Assembly (NCBI GenBank): GCA_946480085.1
Contig: CAMLHZ010000009.1
Location: forward strand, 1-64,000
From: an uncultured Flavobacteriales bacterium
GTDB lineage: Bacteria; Bacteroidota; Bacteroidia; Flavobacteriales; Crocinitomicaceae
Length of the DNA: 64,000 bases
Direction of reading: 5' to 3'
Shown here: piece after piece, positions 35,001-42,028 of the stretch
Position numbering within the stretch: the stretch's first letter is position 1
Layout: each line of letters begins with the position of its first letter
Translations under genes and position numbers: made by a program
Notes under the pieces: model-generated
The model's database searches: none
What the model was told of the DNA's origin: nothing
The model's input: the letters and a program-made list of their open reading frames with translations, nothing else

Positions 35001-35446
35001 TTACAAGAATTATTGTTGAGCTTACAATTTGTTATCGTAAGCGGAGAATTATCATCTGCAATAATCGCACCTCCGTGGTTGCTATCCTTCCTTCCATTTT
35101 TCAACGTCAAACTATCCAGCGTTATCATGTTGGCAGCATCAACCAGATTAAAGATTCTGTTCGTGTTATTTCCACTAAGAGACAGCGAATAGTTCGCATT
35201 ATAAACCCCATTGATCGTTAGTGCTTTATCAATGGTTATTTCACTCGTCAAGACAACCGTTGCGTTTCCGCTGGCAATCAAACTAGGAGCAAAACGGATT
35301 ATGTCTCCAGCAGCTGCATTTATTACAGTTTGGCGTAAGGAACCTGCTCCGGAGTTATTGGTATTTGTTACAATGTAGGTGGTTTGCGCATGGTTTTCGG
35401 TTATTCCAAAAACCAATAAAATGGTAAGTAGTAATAGATTTTTCAT
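32003..35446 (-). CDS. Large T9SS cargo protein: beta-helix, HYR-like, four Ig-like, sorting domain
   Basis: The 1147-residue protein has a signal peptide (ending NHA-Q). A beta-helix of Pmp-like coils spans about residues 20-500 (repeats of the form LTNCTLNGNS, GGAIYAxSxLTL). A HYR-like domain follows (NEAPVPTLATLADVTAVC). Four Ig-like units of the same type as in the giant protein come next, then a T9SS type A sorting domain (GIVLYPNPSTDMFTLQFP to GKVIVNH). The last two Ig units and the tail match the last two and tail of the 2025-residue protein closely, showing a shared terminal cassette. It is exported and surface-attached. It is monocistronic, and its promoter carries the shared 16-bp element. 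Confidence 0.92.
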   Translation of the reverse strand: MKNLLLLTILLVFGITENHAQTTYIVTNTNNSGAGSLRQTVINAAAGDIIRFAPSLIASGNATVVLTSEITIDKALTINGVYNANYSLSLSGNNTNRIFNLVDAANMITLDSLTLKNGRKDSNHGGAIIADDNSPLTITNCKLNNNSCNLHGGAIYTESPLALTNSTLSSNYSANNYYYSYGGAIYATSTLILTDCTLNGNSTTSSSSSSSTGGGAIYAFSALTLTNCTLNNNSSYTDYTSSSEGGAIYAYSTLTLKNCTLDGNSSHSTDYTASGGAIHLETNSPLTLTNCTLTDNSITSSWNSYGGAISAANGTANLTNCMLNGNSSTYASSAMYAHIANLINCEVSDNSSSSTGGSIYAYPTLTLTNSTVVNNSSYIKTNANVVISNSVVAFNGTGEQIRNLSGTQQTVTANNSYVSGRDLTGQGTGNFNGTEAILFVNSTNDFHLQQNSPLANAGDNSLLPLDTYDVDGDANTTEQLPIDLDGFNRVISGTVDVGAYERCAASGTDVQTTCGSYTWINGVTYTSSNNTATYTFPGGAVGGCDSTVTLNLTIEDNEAPVPTLATLADVTAVCSVNSLTAPTATDCSGPVTATHNASLPINTVGTTVVTWTYDDGHGNTTTQTQNVVITNPVIGISIASNVGSSICAGSSVTFTATATNAGSTPAYQWAVNGSNIGTNSAIFTSTTLNNGDVVTCVVTSTLPCNNGATATSNSITMTVTPTIATAVSIVSSTGTSICAGTSVTFTATPTNGGTPTYQWFVGSTPVGTNSAAYTTTSLSNGQTVSCQMTSSLTCPLPAVATSNLITFTVNPTASPTISITSNPTAATICSGVNVTYTANSTNGGTTPSYQWKLNGNNVGTNASTYSNNTLASGDAVTCVLSTNNSCATVQTATSNSISKTITPSVTPTITITSNPAMPVCAHGEVTFTATITNGGTNPDYQWKKNNQNYGIGNSTYATTLWSNGDEFKCVLTSNAVCASPAVVTSNIIATNEIEDVAEVTVSGNTITAEIAGANYQWYNCATQQPIPNANQQSYTATQSGSYSVVVSNGSCSGESDCQTINWSTLNELSAGGIVLYPNPSTDMFTLQFPAQSEVSMTLFDVTGRVVMQRELDGVEHQIDVRNLSTGTYRIVISNGGVNYVGKVIVNH

Positions 35447-35473
35447 TAGATGGTTTAATAAAATTAAGTTCAG

Positions 35474-35481
35474 CTAAATTA
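35474..35481 (-). promoter_or_regulatory. -7 box of the 1147-residue gene
   Basis: On the minus strand TAATTTAG matches 7 of 8 of TAnnTTTG, 27 bp upstream of the ATG. There is no TTG at the -33 distance. Confidence 0.5.
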
Positions 35482-35516
35482 GGAATGATTTCATAATAGA
35501 ACGTATGCTCTTCTAA

Positions 35517-35532
35517 GACAAAAGGATGACAT
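35517..35532 (-). promoter_or_regulatory. Shared 16-bp upstream element, copy 2
   Basis: This copy is identical to 29898-29913 and lies 35 bp upstream of the -7 box (34 bp at the other promoter). The matched spacing and the lack of -33 boxes point to an activator site. Confidence 0.75.
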
Positions 35533-35596
35533 TGGAATAACAAGCTGAAAATCAATACAAAAAAAACTTAATCATTTCACATCGAATTTAAAACTT

Positions 35597-36355
35597 TTAC
35601 TTCTCCACCAAGTATTTCCAATACCTTTTCGGGACATGTTGAACATGCAGTTTCGTGTTTTTCCGTCCTGCGATATTGGTACTTTGAAAGTAGTCTTTCC
35701 ATAAATTCTGGTAGAGCAATTCGTTTTCACCAAAGGCGCTTTCCGAAACACCGCTTTGCTTGAGCAATGCATTTGGGACAAAATCCACAAATTCAGCTTT
35801 CTGGAGATCATAATGAATTCCATATTGCCTGCGCGAATCAAAAATAAACCAGCGTTGATCAGCATATCGATTTTCAAAATGTTTCAAGATCAATGGTAGC
35901 ACATTGAAATCAGGTTCAATAACGGAGAAATAAACCTCATCTTTCGTTAACTGAAATCGCACAAAAGCTTCCATTCGATGCTTTTCACGATCGACCGATT
36001 TTACGGTTTTTTGAATGGTCAAAACATGAAAATTTCCGAAATCAGTCAACACGTTTTTCTTTAACGTTATTGCGTATTTAACGACTTCCAGAATCGTATC
36101 CTCAATTGTTTCTATTTCGCTGAGCCATGCCTTCCACAATGTTCGAACACCATTTAATCCAAGCAGATCGACCAGCTTTGTCCAAACGCGCTTCGCCTTA
36201 TTCTCATCCGCTGTAACTGTTCTGACTTCAGCAAACAGTTGCGGAACCTGAAAACCTTCTTTCCGAATCGCTACTTCTTTCCACTTGAATTCAAAGGTTT
36301 CGAAGATTGCAGTAAAAAACCCTTCAAAACTTCCGTCATAAACCAACCAAATCAT
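35597..36355 (-). CDS. DUF4130-type protein paired with a radical-SAM repair protein (TIGR03915 family)
   Basis: The 252-residue protein matches the family described as a probable DNA metabolism protein. It starts MIWLVYDGSFEGFFTAIFETF and runs through RVWTKLVDLLGLNGVRTLWKAWLSE to FENRYADQRWFIFDSRRQYGIHYD. I place the start at ATG 36355 because it forms an ATGA overlap with the upstream radical SAM stop and gives the normal family N-terminus. Such pairs are co-transcribed in many bacteria and are thought to act together in DNA repair. The biochemical role is unproven. Confidence 0.88.
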   Translation of the reverse strand: MIWLVYDGSFEGFFTAIFETFEFKWKEVAIRKEGFQVPQLFAEVRTVTADENKAKRVWTKLVDLLGLNGVRTLWKAWLSEIETIEDTILEVVKYAITLKKNVLTDFGNFHVLTIQKTVKSVDREKHRMEAFVRFQLTKDEVYFSVIEPDFNVLPLILKHFENRYADQRWFIFDSRRQYGIHYDLQKAEFVDFVPNALLKQSGVSESAFGENELLYQNLWKDYFQSTNIAGRKNTKLHVQHVPKRYWKYLVEK

Positions 36356-37611
36356 CCGAAAAGGGAGGTTTGAATTCCCCATAAATCGCTGAACTTTGAC
36401 TTTCCGTTTGAGAGAACAAGCTGACGCAGTATTTCAGGCGAATATTCCTTTGTTTCCAACGCCGCATCTTTACAAATCAAAAAATAGCGTGCTCGATTCA
36501 GAGAAATCCCTAGCTTTCTAAGATTTTCCCAGCCAAGCCTCCCAAATTTACGGGCAGCAACAATCTTATGCGCCGACTTCACTCCTATTCCCGGAACGCG
36601 AAGAATCATCTCCAATTCGGCTTTGTTGATATCCAAAGGAAAGAGATGCAAATTGCGCAGTGCCCAACTGAATTTGGGGTCGATATCCAAATCCAGATTA
36701 GGTTGACCGCTATCTAATATTTCACGAGCGTCAAATCCGTAAAAGCGCATGAGCCAATCAGCCTGATACAACCTGTTTTCACGCAACATAGGAACCTGCG
36801 TAGATAAAGCGGGTAAGCGATTGTCTTCCAATACTGGAACATAACCTGAATAATAAACACGTTTCAGGTTAAATCCGCGATAAAAGCGGTCAGCGGTCAA
36901 AATAATTTCCTGATCCGATTCATTCGTTACTCCAACAATCATTTGAGTACTTTGTCCGGCAGGCGCAAACTTGGGTGTACTTTTTATCAGATTCCTGGTA
37001 TCGTTCAATGCAACAATGGTATTGGAAATAAAATCCATTGGTTTTTCCATTGAAGCAAAGCTTTTGTCGGGAGCCAGCAATTTCAATCCGCTTTCTGTTG
37101 GTAATTCGATATTCACACTCAAGCGATCAGCATACAAACCAGCTTCATTCATTAAATCGTTACTTGCTCCCGGAATGGTTTTCAAATGAATATAGCCATT
37201 GAAATTGTGCTCTAACCGAAGCTTTTTAGCCACACGAACCAAACGTTCCATAGTTGTATCTGCATCCTTAAAAATTCCTGAACTCAGAAATAAACCTTCA
37301 ATGTAATTTCGACGATAAAATCCAATGGTCAAATCAACGACTTCCTGCACTGTGAAAGCGGCACGTTTTACATCGTTACTTTTTCTGGACACACAATACG
37401 CGCAGTCGAAAATACAGTGATTGGTCAGGAGGATTTTCAACAACGAAACACATCTTCCATCTTCTGTATAGGTATGACAAATTCCTGAAGCAGAGGCATC
37501 ACCCAATCCTTTGTTCGTGTTCTTCCGATCACTCCCACTTGACGAGCACGAAACATCGTACTTGGCAGAATCTGCCAGTATATTGAGCTTTTCCCGAATA
37601 CGTTCTTGCAT
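36352..37611 (-). CDS. Putative DNA modification/repair radical SAM protein (TIGR03916 family)
   Basis: This radical SAM enzyme binds a 4Fe-4S cluster through Cys66, Cys70 and Cys73 (CIFDCAYC). The N-terminus has Cys in the conserved YDVSCSSSGSDRKN region, and the C-terminus carries a helix-hairpin-helix for DNA (VPGIGVKSAHKIVAARK). The 419-residue length fits. The start ATG at 37611 is preferred over an upstream TTG. It overlaps the DUF4130-type gene by 4 bp, the known gene pair of this family. Its substrate in DNA is not established. Confidence 0.92.
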   Translation of the reverse strand: MQERIREKLNILADSAKYDVSCSSSGSDRKNTNKGLGDASASGICHTYTEDGRCVSLLKILLTNHCIFDCAYCVSRKSNDVKRAAFTVQEVVDLTIGFYRRNYIEGLFLSSGIFKDADTTMERLVRVAKKLRLEHNFNGYIHLKTIPGASNDLMNEAGLYADRLSVNIELPTESGLKLLAPDKSFASMEKPMDFISNTIVALNDTRNLIKSTPKFAPAGQSTQMIVGVTNESDQEIILTADRFYRGFNLKRVYYSGYVPVLEDNRLPALSTQVPMLRENRLYQADWLMRFYGFDAREILDSGQPNLDLDIDPKFSWALRNLHLFPLDINKAELEMILRVPGIGVKSAHKIVAARKFGRLGWENLRKLGISLNRARYFLICKDAALETKEYSPEILRQLVLSNGKSKFSDLWGIQTSLFG

Positions 37612-37680
37612 ACGATAAAAGTACAAAAAAAGAAATAGATTTGATTATATTTTAATCAATAAAAGATTAAATATGAATCA

Positions 37681-38064
37681 TTATTTTTCTTTAACCAGAA
37701 TGATCTTCAGAACACAAGCCATTTCCATTCTATCGTCCATGGTCAACGGTTGCGAATAATACGTCTTGTAACCTTTCTTCTCGATTTGGACTTTCAAACC
37801 TGAACCATCTCTGTAGAAAACAGATCTCGGTCCTTCTTGCGGGACGTCGAATACAACATCTTCACCAGCAAAAAGAATGGTGCGGTACTCTTTTAAAGGA
37901 ACGTTATTTTCATCAACAACATCCAGAACAATGTTTCCATTAAAACCGTTTTCAACGATATTCAAATAGCGGATTTCTTCTGCTGACTTGGTTTTCAAGG
38001 TATCCTGTCCGAATAAAACGGAACTCACCAACAGCACATAAACGATAACGAGGCACTTTTTCAT
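37681..38064 (-). CDS. Small exported protein of unknown function
   Basis: The 127-residue protein has a signal peptide from ATG 38064 (MKKCLVIVYVLLVSSVLFG-Q). The mature part is about 105 residues, mostly beta-strand-prone (FNGNIVLDVVDENNVPLKEYRTILFAG, RSVFYRDGSGLKVQIEKKGYK), reminiscent of a carboxypeptidase-regulatory-like or prealbumin-type sandwich. It is a single-gene unit with no conserved catalytic residue visible. Confidence 0.7.
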   Translation of the reverse strand: MKKCLVIVYVLLVSSVLFGQDTLKTKSAEEIRYLNIVENGFNGNIVLDVVDENNVPLKEYRTILFAGEDVVFDVPQEGPRSVFYRDGSGLKVQIEKKGYKTYYSQPLTMDDRMEMACVLKIILVKEK

Positions 38065-38199
38065 CTTCACTTTCAATTAATTGAACACTCTCACTCACCT
38101 ACAAGTTACGGAGAAACAAACGAGAAAGAAAACGGATTTAGGATAAATTATGATGACGAAAAACGTACATTTAAAGAGGAAATCGATTCATACATCCTT

Positions 38200-38643
38200 A
38201 TGAAATACCTTGCCTTCTTTTCTATAATCATCGCCAGTTCTTCTTTTGGGCAGAAGAAGAAACCAGCTACAAAAGAAGATTATCATGTTGTCGTGAGAAA
38301 TTCAGGAGCAATTACCAGCGATTCAATGACGATTAACGGAAATTCATTTGCCATCATAAATGTAAATATCACTTCTCCAAATACGAGGGATTTCGTTTTC
38401 AAGTTTACAGGTAATGGAAAAACAAATGAAACTGTTTCCAACAACTCCGGAACAATCTATCTCCCGAGACTCGACTGTGATTCTTTAATTATCAGTTCCA
38501 ATGAATATCCAAAAATTCGTTTGGCAATGAGCAATTATCCGTACAATACCATTGAAATTAAAATCACAGAATCAACGGAAGCTACCGAACAAAAGAAAAC
38601 AAGGCGTCGACGTGATAAAAAGTTTGTCACTGTAGAGTTTTAG
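38200..38643 (+). CDS. Exported protein of unknown function upstream of the MNIO cassette
   Basis: The 147-residue protein has a signal peptide (ending SFG-Q), a beta-rich middle (DYHVVVRNSGAITSDSMTING, TSPNTRDFVFKFTGNG, IYLPRLDCDSLIISS) and a highly basic tail (KKTRRRRDKKF). I know no family. It ends 27 bp before the first CGMG peptide gene. That peptide gene has a promoter of its own within the end of this frame, so the link to the cassette is unsure. Confidence 0.7.
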   Translation: MKYLAFFSIIIASSSFGQKKKPATKEDYHVVVRNSGAITSDSMTINGNSFAIINVNITSPNTRDFVFKFTGNGKTNETVSNNSGTIYLPRLDCDSLIISSNEYPKIRLAMSNYPYNTIEIKITESTEATEQKKTRRRRDKKFVTVEF

Positions 38644-38655
38644 TTCTAACTTTTG
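38623..38655 (+). promoter_or_regulatory. Candidate promoter of the CGMG-peptide/MNIO cassette
   Basis: TTTG (38623-38626) and AACTTTTG (38648-38655, 7 of 8 of TAnnTTTG) are 21 bp apart, within the usual Bacteroidota spacing. The ATG follows 15 bp later. Confidence 0.5.
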
Positions 38656-38670
38656 TAAAATTTTTCAGCT

Positions 38671-38844
38671 ATGAAACTTTCTACATCTTTACTACAAGCA
38701 ATTACCTTGGGCATTTCAGTAACTGCAATTGCTGCAACAACTACTTCGTGCAACAAGGAAAAGATCAAGCAAAAAAGAGAAGCACAAAAAGAACGAAATG
38801 AAGGTTCCGATCCTGCAAATTGTCCAGCGTGTGGAATGGGATAA
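38671..38844 (+). CDS. CGMG lipopeptide precursor 1 (candidate RiPP precursor)
   Basis: This 57-residue ORF has a Sec signal peptide with a lipobox ending TTSC (Cys27), a charged Lys/Glu/Arg linker and the C-terminus ANCPACGMG with Cys51 and Cys54. It is a paralogue of the next ORF. The two share the N-terminus MKLS-x-x-LL-x-x-I-x-LG and the ending NC-x-x-CGMG, while the linkers differ. It lies upstream of a DUF692/MNIO gene, whose known relatives oxidise Cys residues in precursor peptides. I infer that the C-terminal Cys pair is the modified core. Unmodified Cys binding a metal is the alternative. Confidence 0.8.
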   Translation: MKLSTSLLQAITLGISVTAIAATTTSCNKEKIKQKREAQKERNEGSDPANCPACGMG

Positions 38845-38854
38845 ATATTAATGA

Positions 38855-39055
38855 ATGAAACTATCCCCTGCTTTATTGAAATCAATTGCTCTTGGTGTTA
38901 CCGTGAGTTCACTAACGGTGTCTTGCAGTGAAAACGCAGTAAAGGCAAATACTTCAAAAAGTTCGATTTCCAAAAAGAAAAAAGTCGAGGTCGAAAAGGA
39001 AATCATAAGTCCTTTTGATGAAAATGGAAACTGTTCAAGCTGTGGAATGGGATGA
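38855..39055 (+). CDS. CGMG lipopeptide precursor 2 (candidate RiPP precursor)
   Basis: The 66-residue product has a lipoprotein signal (lipobox TVSC, Cys24), a basic/acidic linker with a KKKK run and the ending GNCSSCGMG with Cys60 and Cys63. The stop codon (TGA 39053-39055) overlaps the MNIO start (ATGA at 39052-39055), so translation is coupled. Conservation at both ends with free variation between them is what is expected when the ends carry function (leader for export or recognition, and core) and the linker does not. Confidence 0.85.
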   Translation: MKLSPALLKSIALGVTVSSLTVSCSENAVKANTSKSSISKKKKVEVEKEIISPFDENGNCSSCGMG

Positions 39056-40197
39056 ATTCAAGTTCTCCAAAAATTCTGTCGGCAGTTTCCTGTAATCTCG
39101 ATAATCAGCTTTTACAAGCCACTTTACCTCTATTTGCAACAGAAAAAGTAGAAGCTATCGAATGGTCTTTCGATACGCTATTCAATGTTCGTGAAATACC
39201 AAGCTGGTTTGTTGAATTGCTACAGGCTTTTGGTAACGAAGGCAGACTTATTGGTCATGGCGTTTTCTTCTCACTTTTCTCCGGAAAATGGTCAGTAGAA
39301 CAACAACGCTGGCTAAATCATCTGCGTAAAGTTTCTTCCAACTTCACTTTTGACCATGTAACCGAACATTTCGGGTTTATGACAGGAGAAGATTTCCATA
39401 AAGGAGCACCAATTTCTGTTCCATACACGAAAGAAACCGTGAACATCGGAATTGACAGATTACAGCGCATACAAGACGCCTGTTCTTGTCCGGTTGGATT
39501 GGAAAATCTGGCTTTCTCCTATTCCTTAGATGAAGTAAAACAACATGGTGAGTTTCTCTCGAAACTGATCGAACCGGTAAACGGCTTCATTATTCTCGAC
39601 TTGCACAACCTGTATTGTCAGCTTCAGAACTTTTCGCTCGATTTCGAAACATTGATTAAAGCCTACCCACTCGATCGTGTTCGGGAAATTCATATTTCAG
39701 GCGGGAGTTGGGAGCCCTCCGAAATTGAACCAAAACGGAATATTCGACGAGATACGCATGACGATTCCGTTCCTGCATTGGTATTCGAATTACTGCAACA
39801 AACCTTGCCTTTATGCAAGAACCTAAAATTCGTTGTAATGGAACAATTGGGAGTTGCACTACACACTTCGGAAAGTCAGTTGCAGTTTCAAAAGGATTTT
39901 GATCAAATGCAAGCTATTGTCAACAACTTTAATGCGAAGAACAACCCCGTTCCTACAAACAATTTCTTACCTAAACACGATGTTTTCCGGAATCCAAACG
40001 TTCCCGAATCTTTAGAATTGCACCAACAACAGCTGGAATTGTCTTCTATTCTGGAAAGCGCAAAGAATTATGAAGAAGCGCAGCACCTCATTCATAACTC
40101 TTCTTTAGCTAACTCCAACTGGAACACTGAAAACTGGTCGCCTTATATGTTGGAAACGGCATTGCGAATTGCTCAGAAGTGGAAACAAGGTTGGTAG
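39052..40197 (+). CDS. DUF692/MNIO-family oxidase with C-terminal extension
   Basis: MNIO enzymes (MbnB, TglH, ChrH, BufB relatives) hold two or three irons and oxidise Cys in peptides to heterocycles or similar groups. The TIM-barrel ligands can be seen in order: His69 in GHGVFF, His102 and His106 in DHVTEHFGF, Glu151 in GLENLAF, Asp183 and Asn186 in LDLHNLY, His214 in REIHISGG, Asp234 and His236 in RDTHDD, and Glu264 in VVMEQLG. Residues 295-381 are an extra helical tail not needed for the barrel. Known systems use a separate partner protein (MbnC, TglI or a DUF2063 type), and none is encoded here. The tail may replace it. The peptide genes upstream are the likely substrates. Confidence 0.9.
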   Translation: MNSSSPKILSAVSCNLDNQLLQATLPLFATEKVEAIEWSFDTLFNVREIPSWFVELLQAFGNEGRLIGHGVFFSLFSGKWSVEQQRWLNHLRKVSSNFTFDHVTEHFGFMTGEDFHKGAPISVPYTKETVNIGIDRLQRIQDACSCPVGLENLAFSYSLDEVKQHGEFLSKLIEPVNGFIILDLHNLYCQLQNFSLDFETLIKAYPLDRVREIHISGGSWEPSEIEPKRNIRRDTHDDSVPALVFELLQQTLPLCKNLKFVVMEQLGVALHTSESQLQFQKDFDQMQAIVNNFNAKNNPVPTNNFLPKHDVFRNPNVPESLELHQQQLELSSILESAKNYEEAQHLIHNSSLANSNWNTENWSPYMLETALRIAQKWKQGW

Positions 40198-40198
40198 A

Positions 40199-40558
40199 CT
40201 ACTTCGCTTTCTTGCCAATAAATCCCAAATGCGTATTGTTGAAGCTATCCGAATACTTTAAGCCGTAACCCATAATTCGATCAAAAGAGATATGCGCAAA
40301 AAGGATAATCGCAACCAGTTTCCAATTCGGATTATTCAAATAAATGGCAACTACTGCAACAATTGAAGCCATTAAACGATGGTGAACCAAATTATAGGTA
40401 AACGCACCCGCTTTTGAATTAATCAGATAACCGAGCATTCCCAAATCGGGTAACAGAAGCAGCGCCGGAAACCACCACCAGGCAATATGCAAAGTGCTAA
40501 ATAAAAACACGCAAAGAAGAAATATTCCCAATTCTTCCAATTTCAATAATGTATTCAT
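40199..40558 (-). CDS. DUF4260 family membrane protein
   Basis: This 119-residue integral membrane protein has about four helices and the family signature pattern WWWFPALLLLPDLGMLGYLIN, then YNLVHHRL, then FAHISFDRIMGYGLKY. The function is unknown. The gene converges on the MNIO gene with a 1-bp gap between stops and follows the Crp/Fnr gene on the same strand. Confidence 0.88.
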   Translation of the reverse strand: MNTLLKLEELGIFLLCVFLFSTLHIAWWWFPALLLLPDLGMLGYLINSKAGAFTYNLVHHRLMASIVAVVAIYLNNPNWKLVAIILFAHISFDRIMGYGLKYSDSFNNTHLGFIGKKAK

Positions 40559-40636
40559 GTTCGTTTCATTTTATACGAACAAAATTGCATCATTGTCGCT
40601 TCTCAAAACGATAACAAAAGATAAGAAAATCGGAAT

Positions 40637-41215
40637 TTACTTCTTTAGAACTCGGTTGCGGATCCTACTTAAACTAACGGGAGTCAATCCCAAATAATTG
40701 GCAATGTAATGCTGCGGAATTCGCTCAATGATCTTTGTTTTATTCCCACTGATCAATTCCATATAACGTTCTTCTGGAGACATGATGAGCAGTCCCACCA
40801 TTCGTTCTTCCAATCCAATAGCGAGATACTCCGCAAGCACTCTACCAAATTTCTGCCATGTCTGACTTTTATCAAACAATTCCTCGAGTACCTTATATGG
40901 AAACACGATCAATTCACAATCACTCAAGGCCTGAATCTCAAGCTGTGAAGGTTGTCTTGTAATACAACTGATGTAAGAAGCCACCAAATGGTTTTCAAAA
41001 TAGAAATAGGTGGTCTTTTCTTCGCCATCCTTTAAATAGTAATGACGCATCATTCCTTTTGTCACCAAACCAATTTCATTTCCAATTGTCCCTGCCGCAG
41101 AGAACAATTCATGCTTTTTCAACTTACGAATCTTCAGATGTGGCAACAGCAATTCCCAATCGCTATCACTTAGACTAATAAATCTCTCTATTTGAGTTCT
41201 TAAGGAAGTATACAT
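40637..41215 (-). CDS. Crp/Fnr family transcription regulator
   Basis: The 192-residue protein has an N-terminal cNMP-binding beta-roll (HELFSAAGTIGNEIGLVTKGMMRHYYL, EKTTYFYFENHLVASY) and a C-terminal winged-helix HTH (RIPQHYIANYLGLTPVSLSRIRNRV). The roll lacks the Arg-Ser pair of cAMP receptors, as in many Bacteroidota members. The likely targets are close by (the DUF4260 gene 78 bp downstream and perhaps the upstream membrane gene), but no operator was identified. Confidence 0.9.
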   Translation of the reverse strand: MYTSLRTQIERFISLSDSDWELLLPHLKIRKLKKHELFSAAGTIGNEIGLVTKGMMRHYYLKDGEEKTTYFYFENHLVASYISCITRQPSQLEIQALSDCELIVFPYKVLEELFDKSQTWQKFGRVLAEYLAIGLEERMVGLLIMSPEERYMELISGNKTKIIERIPQHYIANYLGLTPVSLSRIRNRVLKK

Positions 41216-41239
41216 TTATGCACTGGACTAAAAGAAGAA

Positions 41240-41815
41240 TTAATTCGAAATATAATCAAAAGCATACCAATCCTCCTCCAACTCTGTGTAATTCATCGGT
41301 CTATCGAAAATTCTGGAAGGAAGATTATCGAATTCACTATAACAAATTCCGTATGGATAAGGATAATCTTCGTCCCAAACCAGAAAAAAGTAATTACCAT
41401 CTATTATGTGAAGTTTTTCAAAATCCAATTCCTTTATAGACGGTTTTATGATCTTTCTATCAGGATGATTTGAATATTTCTTCACCAAAAGTTTAAGTTC
41501 AACCTCACGAGTCACATAAAATTGCTTTGCTGTTTCCTCCATAATTTTCGGATGAACTTGAGGAAGTAATAATACTCCAACAAACAACATTAAACCCAAG
41601 TACCCAATCTTCTGTTTCCTGAAAATTGGAATAATCATCACTGCTGAACTGAAAACCAACAAAAACCAGGTAATGCTGGTTGAAGAAGATGAAGCATATA
41701 AATTTCCGCAGTCTCGATAGGAACGAACATATGTATACTCCTTAAAGATCAAAAAAGTAAACCCAAGTAGAACTATCAAATAAATGAACAAACGCGTTCG
41801 ATTATTGATATTCAT
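41240..41815 (-). CDS. Membrane protein of unknown function
   Basis: The 191-residue protein begins at ATG 41815 (the longer frame to 41902 would put 29 extra charged residues before the first membrane helix). It has three hydrophobic segments at about residues 8-24, 44-62 and 66-84. A soluble C-terminal domain follows with a Tyr/Asp-rich end (FLVWDEDYPYPYGICYSEF). No family is recognised. It is 24 bp upstream of the Crp/Fnr gene, so they may be co-transcribed. Confidence 0.65.
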   Translation of the reverse strand: MNINNRTRLFIYLIVLLGFTFLIFKEYTYVRSYRDCGNLYASSSSTSITWFLLVFSSAVMIIPIFRKQKIGYLGLMLFVGVLLLPQVHPKIMEETAKQFYVTREVELKLLVKKYSNHPDRKIIKPSIKELDFEKLHIIDGNYFFLVWDEDYPYPYGICYSEFDNLPSRIFDRPMNYTELEEDWYAFDYISN

Positions 41816-42028
41816 AATAATAACTTCTTTATCCTTAATTATCATATGATAAATTGCAATTTTCTGTTTGTGCCAATAACAAATTTGTACAAAGGAATAC
41901 AAGAAAAAGAAGACTATATTTCATAATGACTTAAATGAATTGGTCAATTAAATTTATGAATAAAACAATCATAAACTTGAAACCCATTGATTCCATGATT
42001 AAATGTATCAAAAAGTTATCTTCACGGA

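Noticed and set aside
37612..37626. Upstream TTG start for the radical SAM gene
   Set aside because: The ATG at 37611 matches the family N-terminus, and the five extra residues add nothing.
39052..40197. MNIO gene read as a sugar-phosphate isomerase or xylose isomerase-like TIM barrel
   Set aside because: The His, Glu, Asp and Asn positions and the order of motifs fit DUF692, and the adjacent peptide genes support it.
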